The translations under genes were made by a program, and so were the position numbers. Source: an uncultured Parabacteroides sp. (GTDB lineage Bacteria > Bacteroidota > Bacteroidia > Bacteroidales > Tannerellaceae). From it: DNA of 64,000 bases. How positions within the stretch are numbered: position 1 is the stretch's first letter; the number at the start of each line of letters is the position of its first letter. This document shows positions 8,071 through 18,700 of the stretch, one piece after another. The notes under the pieces were generated by a model. It saw nothing but the letters and a program-made list of their open reading frames with translations. It ran no database searches and had not been told where the DNA came from. The stretch covers positions 1 through 64,000 of the forward strand of contig NZ_CABUOD010000018.1 of NCBI RefSeq assembly GCF_902493135.1, given 5' to 3'.

Positions 8071-9570
8071 TCAATTCACACCCGTACGCGTGTCCCACCA
8101 CATTTGTTTGCCCCAAACATAATCCTGAATACCGGCAGCGGCAGCGGTTACGTTTGCTTCATTATACAAATACTCATTCTGCGGATAGGGGAAACGGAAC
8201 GGTACGTCATTATGAATGCCTTTATAAGTCGAACGTGCACCCGGATATTGCGGCGTAACGCCGTCGGCTGCCTTTGCCGTATGGATGTAAGTCGGATAAC
8301 CCGTCCGGCGATACAATGACCAAGCCTCGATATTCTGCTTGAACAAAGCGACCCACCATTCGAAATACAAACGGTCCGATGTCCCGTCCCACTTTCCTTT
8401 TCCAGCCAAATAGGCGTCGGCGGCGGCGGCATCCAAATCATTGTCTTCCATGGATAGACGAACGGCTTGTTCATAGGCATCGGCGGCGGTCATCGGTACA
8501 TTCCAACCTTTCAATGCAGCTTCGGCCATGATAAAATAGTTCTCGCAAGCCCGGTAGAAAGGAGAAAAGCCAGCCGGATCTTCACGATATTTGACACCCA
8601 TTCGGGATATGTCATGGATCGATGCAGGAGCGGCAGCCGCACCGTTTTCAAATCCTCTGTATTCACCGTCGTTCTTTGCCGGTTTTGCCACGACTGCCAA
8701 ACGGGGGTCTTCCATTTTCTTCAAATGATCGATAAAGATTTCCGCCATACCGTCATCATCACGTGTTCTGAAATTGCTGTAATAGCGTTCGAAATAATCG
8801 CCTGAACCTTGCCACCAGAAATAAGCGTTGTCTTCGCATTCGGTAATATACGGGTATCGGGTCGGGTTCGAAAGGATTTCTTCTACAACCCCTTGAGATG
8901 CGGGATATACGCCGGATATACGCATAGCGACGCGCAAACGCAAGGAGTTACAGAACTTTTGCCATCTTTCCACATTCCCTTTATACAGGAAATCGCCTTC
9001 ACCCAAAGCGTCGCTGCCTAAACCTTCAGCCCAGCTGTCCGCCACGGATTTCAGGTTGGATAATATTTGCGGATAGATGTCCGACTGCGCATCATAAGAG
9101 GCCTTCAAGATACCTCCGGCTTCCGGCGCTCCCTTAAAGGCTTGGGAATACGGAATATCTCCGAAACAGTCCGTACACATCAGAATCAGATAGTTCTGCA
9201 TGATCGTGCAGACATTCCGCATATTCTTGTTGCCGTCTGCTTTATCTTCTGTCTGGTCAAGAATATCCTGTAATTGCGTATGTCCCCAATAGGTCTGATA
9301 CCAACGGTTCCCATAGGTGTTGTTGGAGGGGATATATCCACCGTAATTATTCAGATACTGGACTTCCGATACATAACCGGCCCATTGGGCGATATCCAAA
9401 TCGCCACCATACTGATCGGCAGTTCTGCGTAACACATCTGCCAACATGTTCGTGTATGGCACTTTGCTATATGCGTCCGGATCGGTATTTATTTCTTCAA
9501 AGGATCCTGTACATCCTGTAGCAACCGTCGTAGCGAGCGAGATTGCCCAAATTTTATATTTGTTGCTCAT
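8071..9570 (-). CDS. SusD/RagB-type outer-membrane lipoprotein (SusD-like 2 family)
   Basis: The 499-residue protein has a short signal sequence ending at a lipobox-like VATGC (Cys ~20), giving a lipoprotein. FEEINTDPDAYSKV follows, typical of the SusD-like 2 branch. TPR-like helices in the middle (YLILMCTDCFGDIPYSQAF) and the C-terminal WWDTRTGV fit the family. It forms the substrate-gripping lid of a SusCD transporter with the gene 18 bp upstream (start 12846). The absence of glycoside hydrolases nearby leaves glycan or peptide as possible substrates. Expression should depend on the invertible promoter at 12898-13177. Confidence 0.9.
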   Translation of the reverse strand: MSNKYKIWAISLATTVATGCTGSFEEINTDPDAYSKVPYTNMLADVLRRTADQYGGDLDIAQWAGYVSEVQYLNNYGGYIPSNNTYGNRWYQTYWGHTQLQDILDQTEDKADGNKNMRNVCTIMQNYLILMCTDCFGDIPYSQAFKGAPEAGGILKASYDAQSDIYPQILSNLKSVADSWAEGLGSDALGEGDFLYKGNVERWQKFCNSLRLRVAMRISGVYPASQGVVEEILSNPTRYPYITECEDNAYFWWQGSGDYFERYYSNFRTRDDDGMAEIFIDHLKKMEDPRLAVVAKPAKNDGEYRGFENGAAAAPASIHDISRMGVKYREDPAGFSPFYRACENYFIMAEAALKGWNVPMTAADAYEQAVRLSMEDNDLDAAAADAYLAGKGKWDGTSDRLYFEWWVALFKQNIEAWSLYRRTGYPTYIHTAKAADGVTPQYPGARSTYKGIHNDVPFRFPYPQNEYLYNEANVTAAAAGIQDYVWGKQMWWDTRTGVN

Positions 9571-9588
9571 AATTTGATAATTTACTGG

Positions 9589-12500
9589 TTAAAATGTCAA
9601 ACCTAACTTAAGACCGAAACTGCGTGAACCCGGAGTTGAAGCTTGTTCCAAACCGACACCGCGGCTGTCGCTTGCCACACCGCCCGATTCCGGATCGATA
9701 CGTAACGTATTGGAAGAGTGTACCCAAAGCAAAGCCAAGTTCGTTCCGATCAAGGAGATTGTCGCACGATTGAAATATTTCGTCTTGTTCAGGATCGATT
9801 TCGGAACGTTATACGAGATATAAGCTTCACGCAACTTCAAGAATGAACCGTCGAAAACATACATTTCAGCTACATTATTTCCGTTAAACCAGGAAAAAGC
9901 ATCGGTTTCGATCGTATTTTCCACATAATGCCCGTTCGCATCCGGCGTAACGAAACGTTCGTTTGTCAAAACATCCTTACCGGCGACGATAGGCCGTTCA
10001 CGGATGCCGTTGTCAGCCGTCACTTTAGCCACACCTGTCTGATAGGAGTGTGCCATTGTCTGCGACCAGATATCACCGCCAATGCGTAAATCGAGCAAGA
10101 AACCGAAACCGAAATCCTTGTACGTGAAGTCATGGCGCCATCCCATCATGAAATCGGGAGTTACGTTACCCATCACTTTCGAGGCGTCCTTGTCCAACGC
10201 TCCGTTTGAAAGCAATTTGATCGCTCCGATCTGATCTGCCGTAGCCTTTCCGGCTTCCACGTCATCCTGGCTCACCCGCTTGAAACCTTCACCGACCAAT
10301 GCGCCCCATTTTTCACCGACCTTCGCTTGAGTCGCAATACCCCAGGTCCAACCTAACCCATAGGTATCCAACAGCGGGTTTCCGGTTTCCGGATCATTAT
10401 ATAATTCCACGACCTTGCTCTTATCTTTAGCAAAATTCAAGGTAGAGCTCCAAGTGAAACCGTCTTTTTGGCTACGGAAGATATCGCCTCTTACCTGAAG
10501 TTCGACACCTTTATTGTCAATCCGTCCGGCATTTACCAACATCGAACCGAATCCGACTACATTAGAAGTAGAGACAGACAATATTTGGTCTTTCGTCTGT
10601 TTCTGGTAATAAGCCAAATCAAAGTGCAAACGGTCATCGAACAAGCCGACTTCCGTACCGACTTCCCAAGTCGTGATACTTTCCGGTTTCAAGTCATAAT
10701 TCGGATAGCCAAAACTTTTGTACATCTGCGAAACGCCGTTAAAAGAAGCAGACTCTGCATAATAATAATAGCTGTTACGATAAGCACTGGTTGCCGAACC
10801 GATCTGTGCGACACCTCCACGTAATTTCCAGAAAGTCAGCACGTCGTTTTGCATGCTCTCGAATGAAGCGGTCGGAATCCAACTTAAGCTGACAGAGGGA
10901 TAGAAGAACGATTCGCGGATCGTGGAACTCCAGTCATTACGGGCACTTACATCCATATACAACTGGCTCTTCCAACCCAAAGAAGCATTTGCATAAACAG
11001 AGTTCGAACGGATATGGCTGTGATCCATTTCGGCTACAGCATCCCCGGACTTATTCGCCAATGTGTAAACACCGCGAACCGTCAGGGCATTCGCTCCGAT
11101 CCGATGCGTTTCATAATTCAAATCACGATAATTGGCACCTACAATTCCACTCAAGTTGAAATCGCCGAAATTCTTATTGATCGTACCGATAATATCTGCA
11201 TTCAATTCCGTATTGGTAGTGTTACGCTGGAAGAATGCGCCATCGGGATAGTCGCCACGGTCATAGTAGTGACGTTCAAATGTTTTGGCATTGTAATAGT
11301 CCATACCGATGCGTCCTTCGAACTTCAACCATTCGAACGGTTGATAGAACAATGATGATTTGGCAAAAATACGGTCGCGTTGATAGCTGTTGGTATTTTC
11401 ATTCACCGTAAAATAAGGGTTCACATGCCACTGGTCGATCCAGTTGTAATAAGTATAATTGCCGGCTGCATCTTTCTGATCCCAATTCTCTTTCAACGAT
11501 TTCATATTAACCTGACGGCCTGCCCATGTTGCCAAAGAAACAACCGGGTTGTTACTTCCATAACCTTGACCGATCAAGTTGTCGCTTTCGGTACGGGTAT
11601 AATTGGCAGAGAGATTGAACATGATGTATTTATTCAGCTTCATCTCCGTATTCACTTGACCCGAATATTTCTTTTGGTCTGTGTTGGGGATGGTCCCTTT
11701 TTGGTCACGATAGGAAAGCGAAGCACGTGTAGTTGCTTTTTCCCCTTTTGCCTGTATGGACACAACGTGGTTCATGGTTAATCCGGTCTGGAAGAAATCC
11801 TTCACGTTGTCCGGTCGTGAAACCCAGTCCACATATTCGCCGTTGCTATCGAACTGGCTGATTTTCAGTCCGGCATCCAAACGAGGTCCCCAAGACATAT
11901 CCTCTTGACCTACTCTCGTATTATAGTCATAACCATATTTGACTGCATAATCCTGATAGCTCAAGTCGGAATGTTCTCCATATTTCCAATAGTATTCCTC
12001 ACCGTATAATCCCTGGCCATACGAATTTTGGAATTTGGGAAGATTGGCTACCCGGTCCATTGTAATGTTCATGTCATAGGAAATTGTCACGCCATTTGAA
12101 TTTTTCCCTGATTTGGTTGTAATCAGAATTACCCCGTTACCGGCACGCATACCGTACAGGGCTGCCGAACCTCCTTTTAGCACGGAAATCGATTCGATGT
12201 CCTCCGGATTGATATCGTTCAGACCTGAACCATAGTCGACACCGTTATAGGCATTGTCGCCCGAACGCTGTGTGTCGTTGGCGATAGGTACACCATCCAC
12301 AACGATCAGCGGCTGTTGGTCCGAACTTAAAGAAGAATTACCGCGTACGGAAATACGGGAAGAAGCACCGACCGATCCACCGAACTGGTTTACTTGTACC
12401 CCTGCAACTTTCCCGCTCAACGAACTTGTAATGGAGGCACTTCCCGCTTTCGTCAACTCATCCGATTTTACTTCCTGGATAGCATATCCCAACGACTTCT

Positions 12501-12846
12501 TCTCGCGGTTCAATCCCATTGCCGTCACCACCACTTCGTCCAGATTATGTAAATCGGATTCCAGGATAATTTTCAATCCGTCTTTAATCGCCACTTCCTG
12601 CGTTTTCATTCCCAAATAAGAAATAACCAACGTTTTGGCAGAAGCAGGCACTTCCAACGAAAAAACTCCGTCCACATCGGTGACGATACCGATCTGGGTT
12701 CCTCTCACGACTACAGCTGCACCAATCACAGGTTCATTGTCTTCCGAAGAGACAACCGTCCCTGTAATCTTACGATTCTGAGCCAATACTATGTTCATGC
12801 TTGTTACCAAACATAACATAAGAAATAATACTCGTTTCATAGACAC
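9589..12846 (-). CDS. SusC/RagA-type TonB-dependent transporter
   Basis: The 1085-residue protein has a signal peptide ending near VLAQ (~23) and a carboxypeptidase-regulatory-like domain (~26-100, GTVVSSEDNEPVIGAAVVV). A TonB-box-like LDEVVVTAMG follows at ~103-112, then a plug domain with ISVRGNSSLSSDQQPLIVVDG and a 22-stranded barrel ending in LKLGLTF. It imports an oligomeric nutrient across the outer membrane using TonB energy, together with the SusD partner downstream. The two-codon choice of start (MSMKR or MKR) does not matter to the signal peptide. In the sequenced orientation the likely promoter points away from this gene. Confidence 0.93.
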   Translation of the reverse strand: MSMKRVLFLMLCLVTSMNIVLAQNRKITGTVVSSEDNEPVIGAAVVVRGTQIGIVTDVDGVFSLEVPASAKTLVISYLGMKTQEVAIKDGLKIILESDLHNLDEVVVTAMGLNREKKSLGYAIQEVKSDELTKAGSASITSSLSGKVAGVQVNQFGGSVGASSRISVRGNSSLSSDQQPLIVVDGVPIANDTQRSGDNAYNGVDYGSGLNDINPEDIESISVLKGGSAALYGMRAGNGVILITTKSGKNSNGVTISYDMNITMDRVANLPKFQNSYGQGLYGEEYYWKYGEHSDLSYQDYAVKYGYDYNTRVGQEDMSWGPRLDAGLKISQFDSNGEYVDWVSRPDNVKDFFQTGLTMNHVVSIQAKGEKATTRASLSYRDQKGTIPNTDQKKYSGQVNTEMKLNKYIMFNLSANYTRTESDNLIGQGYGSNNPVVSLATWAGRQVNMKSLKENWDQKDAAGNYTYYNWIDQWHVNPYFTVNENTNSYQRDRIFAKSSLFYQPFEWLKFEGRIGMDYYNAKTFERHYYDRGDYPDGAFFQRNTTNTELNADIIGTINKNFGDFNLSGIVGANYRDLNYETHRIGANALTVRGVYTLANKSGDAVAEMDHSHIRSNSVYANASLGWKSQLYMDVSARNDWSSTIRESFFYPSVSLSWIPTASFESMQNDVLTFWKLRGGVAQIGSATSAYRNSYYYYAESASFNGVSQMYKSFGYPNYDLKPESITTWEVGTEVGLFDDRLHFDLAYYQKQTKDQILSVSTSNVVGFGSMLVNAGRIDNKGVELQVRGDIFRSQKDGFTWSSTLNFAKDKSKVVELYNDPETGNPLLDTYGLGWTWGIATQAKVGEKWGALVGEGFKRVSQDDVEAGKATADQIGAIKLLSNGALDKDASKVMGNVTPDFMMGWRHDFTYKDFGFGFLLDLRIGGDIWSQTMAHSYQTGVAKVTADNGIRERPIVAGKDVLTNERFVTPDANGHYVENTIETDAFSWFNGNNVAEMYVFDGSFLKLREAYISYNVPKSILNKTKYFNRATISLIGTNLALLWVHSSNTLRIDPESGGVASDSRGVGLEQASTPGSRSFGLKLGLTF

Positions 12847-12897
12847 TATTTATTAATTGTTAATATATAAAAGCCAATACGGTTAAAGAACGTAGTT

Positions 12898-13177
12898 CTA
12901 AGAGAACTATGGCCATTTTTGAACAGGTGTTAATACGAAAAGACGCAAACAGGGAATGGCATAAAGTTCTTTTTAAGATGGTTCCCTGAACAAAAAGTCA
13001 TATTTTTATCATGAAGATATATTTTTTGCCTAAAAAATTGTGTATTTAAAACACAATTCATATATTTGCGACAGAATTAACAAATAATAGCCTTTGGTGA
13101 GCAATATTTGTTTAATACAGGCAAAAATAGTTATAAGAGGGCGGACGTTCATATCTATTTTACCATAGTTCTCTTAG
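12898..13177. promoter_or_regulatory. invertible promoter segment A (OFF for the first SusCD pair)
   Basis: Perfect 15-bp inverted repeats (12898-12912 and 13163-13177, core CTAAGAGAACTATGG) flank 250 bp. The left end holds the full dyad AGTTC-TAAGA-GAACT (12894-12908). The right end holds AGTTC-TCTTA-GGACG, with one changed half (13167-13181). A good Bacteroidetes promoter (TTG at 13038-13040, -7 TATATTTG at 13061-13068) lies inside and reads to the right, away from susC at 12846. Inversion would turn it toward susC. The dyad type matches that described for DNA-inversion sites of Bacteroides fragilis. Confidence 0.75.
13038..13068 (+). promoter_or_regulatory. promoter inside invertible segment A
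   Basis: TTGT at 13038 and TATATTTG at 13061-13068 are 19 bp apart, the normal spacing of Bacteroidetes promoters. It reads rightward into DNA that now holds only a decayed gene. Confidence 0.6.
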
Positions 13178-13353
13178 GACGCAATCCTTATATTAACGAA
13201 TATCAACCTTCAACATTCTAAAATTAATAATATACACTCCATTTTTAAGCAATATTAATGTCGATCGCCTTTTTAATATATTTTCGTCCCTCGTATAAAA
13301 AATATATAAATAAAAGGATCAACTTGCCTCAGACTGGTGAAATAGCGGGCTTA

Positions 13354-13390
13354 TTGTATAATACCGGTTCCTTGACAACAATATACAATC
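13354..13390. repeat. 8-bp inverted repeat ATTGTATA/TATACAAT
   Basis: A weak AT-rich hairpin in the non-coding DNA between segment A and the decayed gene. It might stop the outward transcript from the OFF promoter. Nothing else is visible from 13184 to 13440. Confidence 0.3.
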
Positions 13391-13445
13391 TTTAATAATA
13401 GGACTGAAATCCGTTTTTTTTGCGGGCAAAAAGGACTTTATCGTT

Positions 13446-13566
13446 CGAAGTGCGCAGTTTTTAGCCACGAAGACGGTCGTAATTCTCCCGAAGTGCGCAG
13501 TGTATATAACATGACGACCGTCTTGATGGCGACGAAGACGGTCGTAAAGGAAACGAAGACGGTCGT
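13446..13566. repeat. cluster of ACGAAGACGGTCGT and CGAAGTGCGCAGT repeats
   Basis: ACGAAGACGGTCGT occurs at 13467-13480, 13532-13545 and 13553-13566, with a partial inverted copy (ACGACCGTCTT) at 13514-13524. CGAAGTGCGCAGT occurs twice, 43 bp apart (13446 and 13489). A short frame through it would read repeated TKTVV, but no start signal or family supports a gene. Confidence 0.6.
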
Positions 13567-13736
13567 CGTGGCGGGAAAGTCCCCGAATCGGTTTGAGATA
13601 TACGGGAAATGTCCCGACTTTTTTTACTACAGGCGATTCTCCGGGAGTTCAGGTTTTCCACAATGTCCATACTTTCTCTTATTCTGATCACAAAGAGACA
13701 TCGTTTTTTCATTTTCTGCCTACGACGTTTTTTTAA

Positions 13737-14150
13737 TCGTCACCAATTCCGGCTAAAAGCCGACAAGAAGTCAAATCAAAACGATCCAGAATTTTACCTG
13801 AAATAGAATCCGGGCCAATTGGGGGTTATTGTCATTTTTCCTATTCAACCTTGTTTTCCGGTTCTTACAAATGGGGATATTATCCGAATTCACGCACCAA
13901 TCTCAACTGGGGCATAAGAGAGAATTTACACTGGCTAAAAATCGACAAAACAGAACGAACTCCAAACTATGCTTATTGGAATACAGTGACCGAACTCTAT
14001 TTCCAAACTTATTATTATTTCTCGCCCCAAATCCGCCTGTCAGCCGATGTAAGGGGCGGCTTGGAATATAGCAAGTATAAGTATTGGGACACAGGGCAAT
14101 TAGGTTGGAACGGTTCGTTCGAGTTGACTTTCACGTATTCATTGTTCTAA
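13737..14150 (+). pseudogene. C-terminal fragment of an outer-membrane beta-barrel protein
   Basis: An open frame without a proper start runs from 13737 (after a TAA) to 14150. From about 13830 it encodes alternating aromatic strands (GSYKWGYYPNSRTNLNWGI, YFSPQIRLSADVRGG) and ends in FELTFTYSLF, a terminal F typical of barrel proteins. Only the last ~100 residues look protein-like; the upstream part is low quality. It is probably the remnant of a larger surface protein gene. The parent family is not recognised. Confidence 0.55.
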
Positions 14151-14180
14151 TCAAATCACCATCTATCCACATAACACAAT

Positions 14181-14224
14181 AAAAAAACCTCCGGATTCTC
14201 TCTGAATTTCCGGAGGTTTTTTTA
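14181..14224. terminator. strong bidirectional terminator
   Basis: CCTCCGGA and TCCGGAGG pair around a 13-base loop, flanked by seven As on the left and eight Ts on the right. It separates the decayed plus-strand gene from susD of the second pair. Confidence 0.85.
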
Positions 14225-14236
14225 TTCGTTTACTAT

Positions 14237-15712
14237 TTACGGTTCATAAACCCCGCTATATGGGTTTTGGTCACCAGCTGGCCAGATATCGTCAACCAAA
14301 GCTTTGTTGTTCTTCAATTCGGAATTTGGCAACTGGAATATAAAACGCCATGAGCGAGCAGGAAGTTGGACACTACCACCATTATAATCAACATGATTAC
14401 CGGTACGGAGCAAAGGCTTTTGGTTACGAACAATATCAAACAATGCATAACCTTCTCCATACAATTCTTTGCGCCTTTCTAATAAAATAGATTCAATCAA
14501 ATCATCACCTGTCGTTTCAGATCGTTTTGCTTTACGCATATCTTGAAGTTGCCATAATAATTCTTTGGCTTCAGCCTCTTTGCCCTGACGAGCACATGCT
14601 TCTGCCGCATTCAGCAACATTTCGTCAGCACGCATAAAAGAATAAGATCCCCGGCATTCCTCATTATCACGGAATTTATAAGATACATAAATCTGATCCC
14701 ACCACCATTCAAACTGGCTTGCACGAATATCTTCTTCATCAAACAGATCCACAAAGTCTGTAGCCAAAAACCAACCTGCAAAGGTATAACATTTACGTGT
14801 TCCGTTTGCCCACATAGCAAATTGAGAATAATCCCCCATATTCTGTTCTTCGGTCTGTTTCATACCCCAAATCCAAGATGGAATGGTATGATCGTTAAAA
14901 CCAGACAAGAACTCTTCATTCGTTGTCAACGGATAAATAGCCAACAGTTTCTTTGCATATTCTTCTGCTTTAGGCCAATTATTCATCGTTTGATACACCT
15001 GCGCCAACACCCCCTGCACAACTGTTTGATCGAAATTATTAATACGGTCTCCACGATCAAATCCATCCAATAAAGTTTCAGCTTGCGTCAAATCAGATAG
15101 CACTTGATCGTACGTTTGCTGCAAAGTTCCACGAGGTTTTCCTTCGGTCTTTTCAGTTGTCGGTTCGGTATAAATCGGCATTCCCGGCATATCTTTGGCA
15201 ATCGCATAGGTCTGCTGGAAGAAACGTGCCAAATCAAAATAAGCCCATCCGCGCATCGCATAAGCCTGCCCTTTTATAAATTGCTTATCTTCATCATCTC
15301 CTGCGCATTGATCGACATAAGCCAAAATTGAATTCACATTATTGATCAATCTATAATGAAAAGTCCACAATTGGCTTGAACGAAAAATATCGGCACGCGT
15401 TTCACCCCAGTAGTTATATACAAAAGTGTACCATCCACCCCAAGCGATAATGTCTTCACCACACATATCTGAAATATGTATAACGGAAGGCAGACCATAA
15501 TCATCCTGTCGATCCGCCCCTCCACTATTATATGCACGCATCTGATAATAACATCCGTTTAAAGCAGCCTGAGCACCAGCTACAGTTTTAAAGACTTCAT
15601 TATCAGCAACCGATGTTGACGGATTCGTTTCCAAAAAATCACTGCACCCCATTAATCCACTTGCAAGAATTCCCGCTACAAGTGCTAATATATTATATTT
15701 TAATGATTTCAT
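14237..15712 (-). CDS. SusD/RagB-type outer-membrane lipoprotein
   Basis: The 491-residue lipoprotein has a lipobox GLMGC (Cys ~23) followed by SDFLETNPSTSV, typical of RagB/SusD proteins. SusD N-terminal helices (DDYGLPSVIHISDMCGEDIIAWGG, of which only part is quoted) and a C-terminal RagB domain (RRKELYGEGYALFDIVR, residues ~400-415) are visible. It is the lid partner of the SusC encoded upstream (start 18852) and is 38 bp from it. No degradative enzymes are encoded nearby, so the substrate is unknown. It should be transcribed from the ON-oriented promoter in segment B. Confidence 0.92.
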   Translation of the reverse strand: MKSLKYNILALVAGILASGLMGCSDFLETNPSTSVADNEVFKTVAGAQAALNGCYYQMRAYNSGGADRQDDYGLPSVIHISDMCGEDIIAWGGWYTFVYNYWGETRADIFRSSQLWTFHYRLINNVNSILAYVDQCAGDDEDKQFIKGQAYAMRGWAYFDLARFFQQTYAIAKDMPGMPIYTEPTTEKTEGKPRGTLQQTYDQVLSDLTQAETLLDGFDRGDRINNFDQTVVQGVLAQVYQTMNNWPKAEEYAKKLLAIYPLTTNEEFLSGFNDHTIPSWIWGMKQTEEQNMGDYSQFAMWANGTRKCYTFAGWFLATDFVDLFDEEDIRASQFEWWWDQIYVSYKFRDNEECRGSYSFMRADEMLLNAAEACARQGKEAEAKELLWQLQDMRKAKRSETTGDDLIESILLERRKELYGEGYALFDIVRNQKPLLRTGNHVDYNGGSVQLPARSWRFIFQLPNSELKNNKALVDDIWPAGDQNPYSGVYEP

Positions 15713-15750
15713 ATCTTTTATTTGCTTTTCTATTTAACAATAACATATTC

Positions 15751-18700
15751 CTACAAATTCAATTGTAAGCCAAAAGAGACAGACTTCGTTACCGGGAAGC
15801 GGTTTGAAGTCGTACCTGAAACACTTTGCTCAGGGTCTGTACCACGCTTCGCCGCGCTACCGACAGTCAGCAAATTATCACCTTGGACAAAGAAGCGCAA
15901 AGAGTTTACCTGGAATTTAGAAGTTAACGACTTAGGAAGCGTATATCCCAATGTTACATTTCTTAAACGGGCAAACGTATTATTATATAAGAATTTGGAA
16001 GAATAGGAACCCATTGTGTTTGCATAAGCAGTAGACAAACGCGGGAACTTGGCATCCGTATTTTCCGGAGTCCATGCATCCAACATATCCGGATGCATAC
16101 TATAACCCGTACGGTAGGCCATCATCTGAGAATAATCGCCGTCGTAAAGTTTTCCACCAAAACTATAGTAAATCATAAATGACAAGTCTATCCCTTTATA
16201 AGAGAAATTATTGGTAAAACCACCAAACAACTTAGGGATGGCATCTCCCAAATATTTCTTCTGGTTATCACTTGTCAAAGCATTCAGATCTTCTGTTTTT
16301 ACTCTTCTGACAAGTACTTTTTCCCCGGCTTCATTCGTTTCGTAAATATTCTGCCAATACTGGTCATTACCGGTTTCCGGATTTACACCTGCATACTCGA
16401 CTCCCCAGAAATTGTAACGAGATTCTCCTTCACGCCATTTGAAATAGCCGGAATTCATTTCCTCTTGCGGTAATTTTGTAATACGGTTTTTATAAGATGT
16501 TCCGTTCAAATCGACTGTCCACTTGAAATCTTTTGTCGAGATTGCAGCATAATTCAAAGAGAACTCGATACCATAGTTTTTAACATCGCCAATATTCCTG
16601 TCTATACCACTAAAACCGGTAGACGGAGCCATAGGCATCGTAAACAACAAATCTTTCGATTTACGGTTGAACCACTCAAAACTACCACTCAGTTTATTAA
16701 ATACGGCAAAATCCACACCTACATTAAACTGCATATTACTTTCCCACTTCAAAGTCTTATTCGGCAAACGGCTGATCATCACACCGGCATTATTGTAGTC
16801 GTTATTTCCCGTCGCATACAAACCTTGATAAGCATAATAAGTTCCCAAGTTGTCATTTCCCACGGCACCATAACTTGCTTTTAACTTCAAGTTATCCAAC
16901 CAATCTTTATAGGGCTGCATAAATTTTTCATTCGAAATACGCCAAGAAGCACCAACCGACCAGAATTTACCCCAACGGCTATCCGGGTGAAAACGGGAAG
17001 AACCATCAGTACGGAAACTTGCCGATACATAATAACGATCGTTATAATCATACTCGGCACGGCTAAACCAACTCAGTAAGCGATACTTATTATAATAAGA
17101 ACTCATGCTGTTCATTTTCGAAGCGGCGTTGATCTCTGTCAATCCGTTAAAAGGGAAACCTCTTTTTGAAGCCGACAAATTTTTATAGTGAGTCGAATAG
17201 GCTTCCTGTCCCAACAAGACTGTCAAAGTATGATCACCAAAAGATTTATTGTAAGTCAATAAGTTATTGACAGTATATGCAAAATTACGATCACTTTCTT
17301 TGTAAGCCTCTCCACCGTATCCCGCAGCAAAACCATGTTCACCATTCGTATATCCATCATAGGTGTACTGATAAAAATCAACACTCAAGTTTGTACGCCA
17401 AGTCAACTCCGGTAAGAATTTTATCTCAAAATAAGTACGCATCGACACGTCATCATGCATCCAGGGAGAAGGATTGTAAACAGCATCAGCCAATGGATTC
17501 CAACCGATCCAACTCTGACGGTTATCTCCATAATCATAAACCAGATCGCCATTGCTATCTTTTTTATAGCCTTGCGCATTGGCATCCCATTCATAAATCG
17601 GATAGTTAGAAGGAACAGTTCTTAAAAACCAAACTGTTGTTTCTCCTGCAGACATCTCACGTACACTATGAGACAAATTGATATTGGCTCCAACTTTCAA
17701 CCATTTCTTCACTTCATAATTCAAATTGGCACGAGCGGAGAAACGCTCGAATTTCTGAGTAGAGAACACACCTTTATCGTTCAAATAACCAGCAGAAAGG
17801 AAATAGTCCGCTTTATTGGATTTACCACTAAAGTCTACTGTATATTCCTGACGTAAACGGGATTTCAACAGTTCATTTCTCCAATCACCAGAATATAACA
17901 ACTGCGCATTCGGATCGATTTTACCATCCAGGCCTACAGGATTAGCCATATTATAAGGATTAAGTTTCAACTCGTTACCCAATGCACCTGTTGCATATTG
18001 GGCAGCTTCTTCAGCAGAAACACCTTTATTATCCATATAGCCATTCTTCAAAGCCAACCATGTCAATTCCGTAAACTCGTTCGGGCTCAAAGCTCTCGGC
18101 AGATCCACCGCCAAAGAAGAGAATCCCCAAGTCGAACGGAAATTGATCTGGCCCTTCTCGCTGGCGCCCTTGCGGGTCGTGATCATCACAACGCCGTTGG
18201 CTGCTCGTGAACCGTACAAGGCGGTAGCCGAAGCGTCTTTCAAAATAGTCATAGACTCGATATCGTTCGGGTTAATCGCATTCAAATACCCGTCGTAAGC
18301 CGTACCGTCCACCACATAAAGCGGAGAACTGGATGCGTTCATGGAACCGATACCACGGATCATAATCGTCGCATCTGCTCCCGGTTCACCGGAATTGTTG
18401 ACAACCTGCACACCGCTGCTCTGCCCCTGCAAAGCCTGCGTGATGTTGGATGCTTTGATTTTTTCCAGCGATTCTTTCTTGACCACGCTGGCCGATCCTG
18501 TAAAAGTCGATTTCTTTCCTGTACCGTAGGCAACAACCATCACCTCGTCGATCGCGACCATATCCGGCTCCATTTCGATCTTCATGCTACGGCCGGTAAT
18601 GGAGACCTCTTTCGTCTTATACCCCAAGTAAGAGAGATGCAGAGTTTTAGTACGGGGAGAAACATTCATGGAGAACTCTCCTTTTTCATTGGTGGTTACG

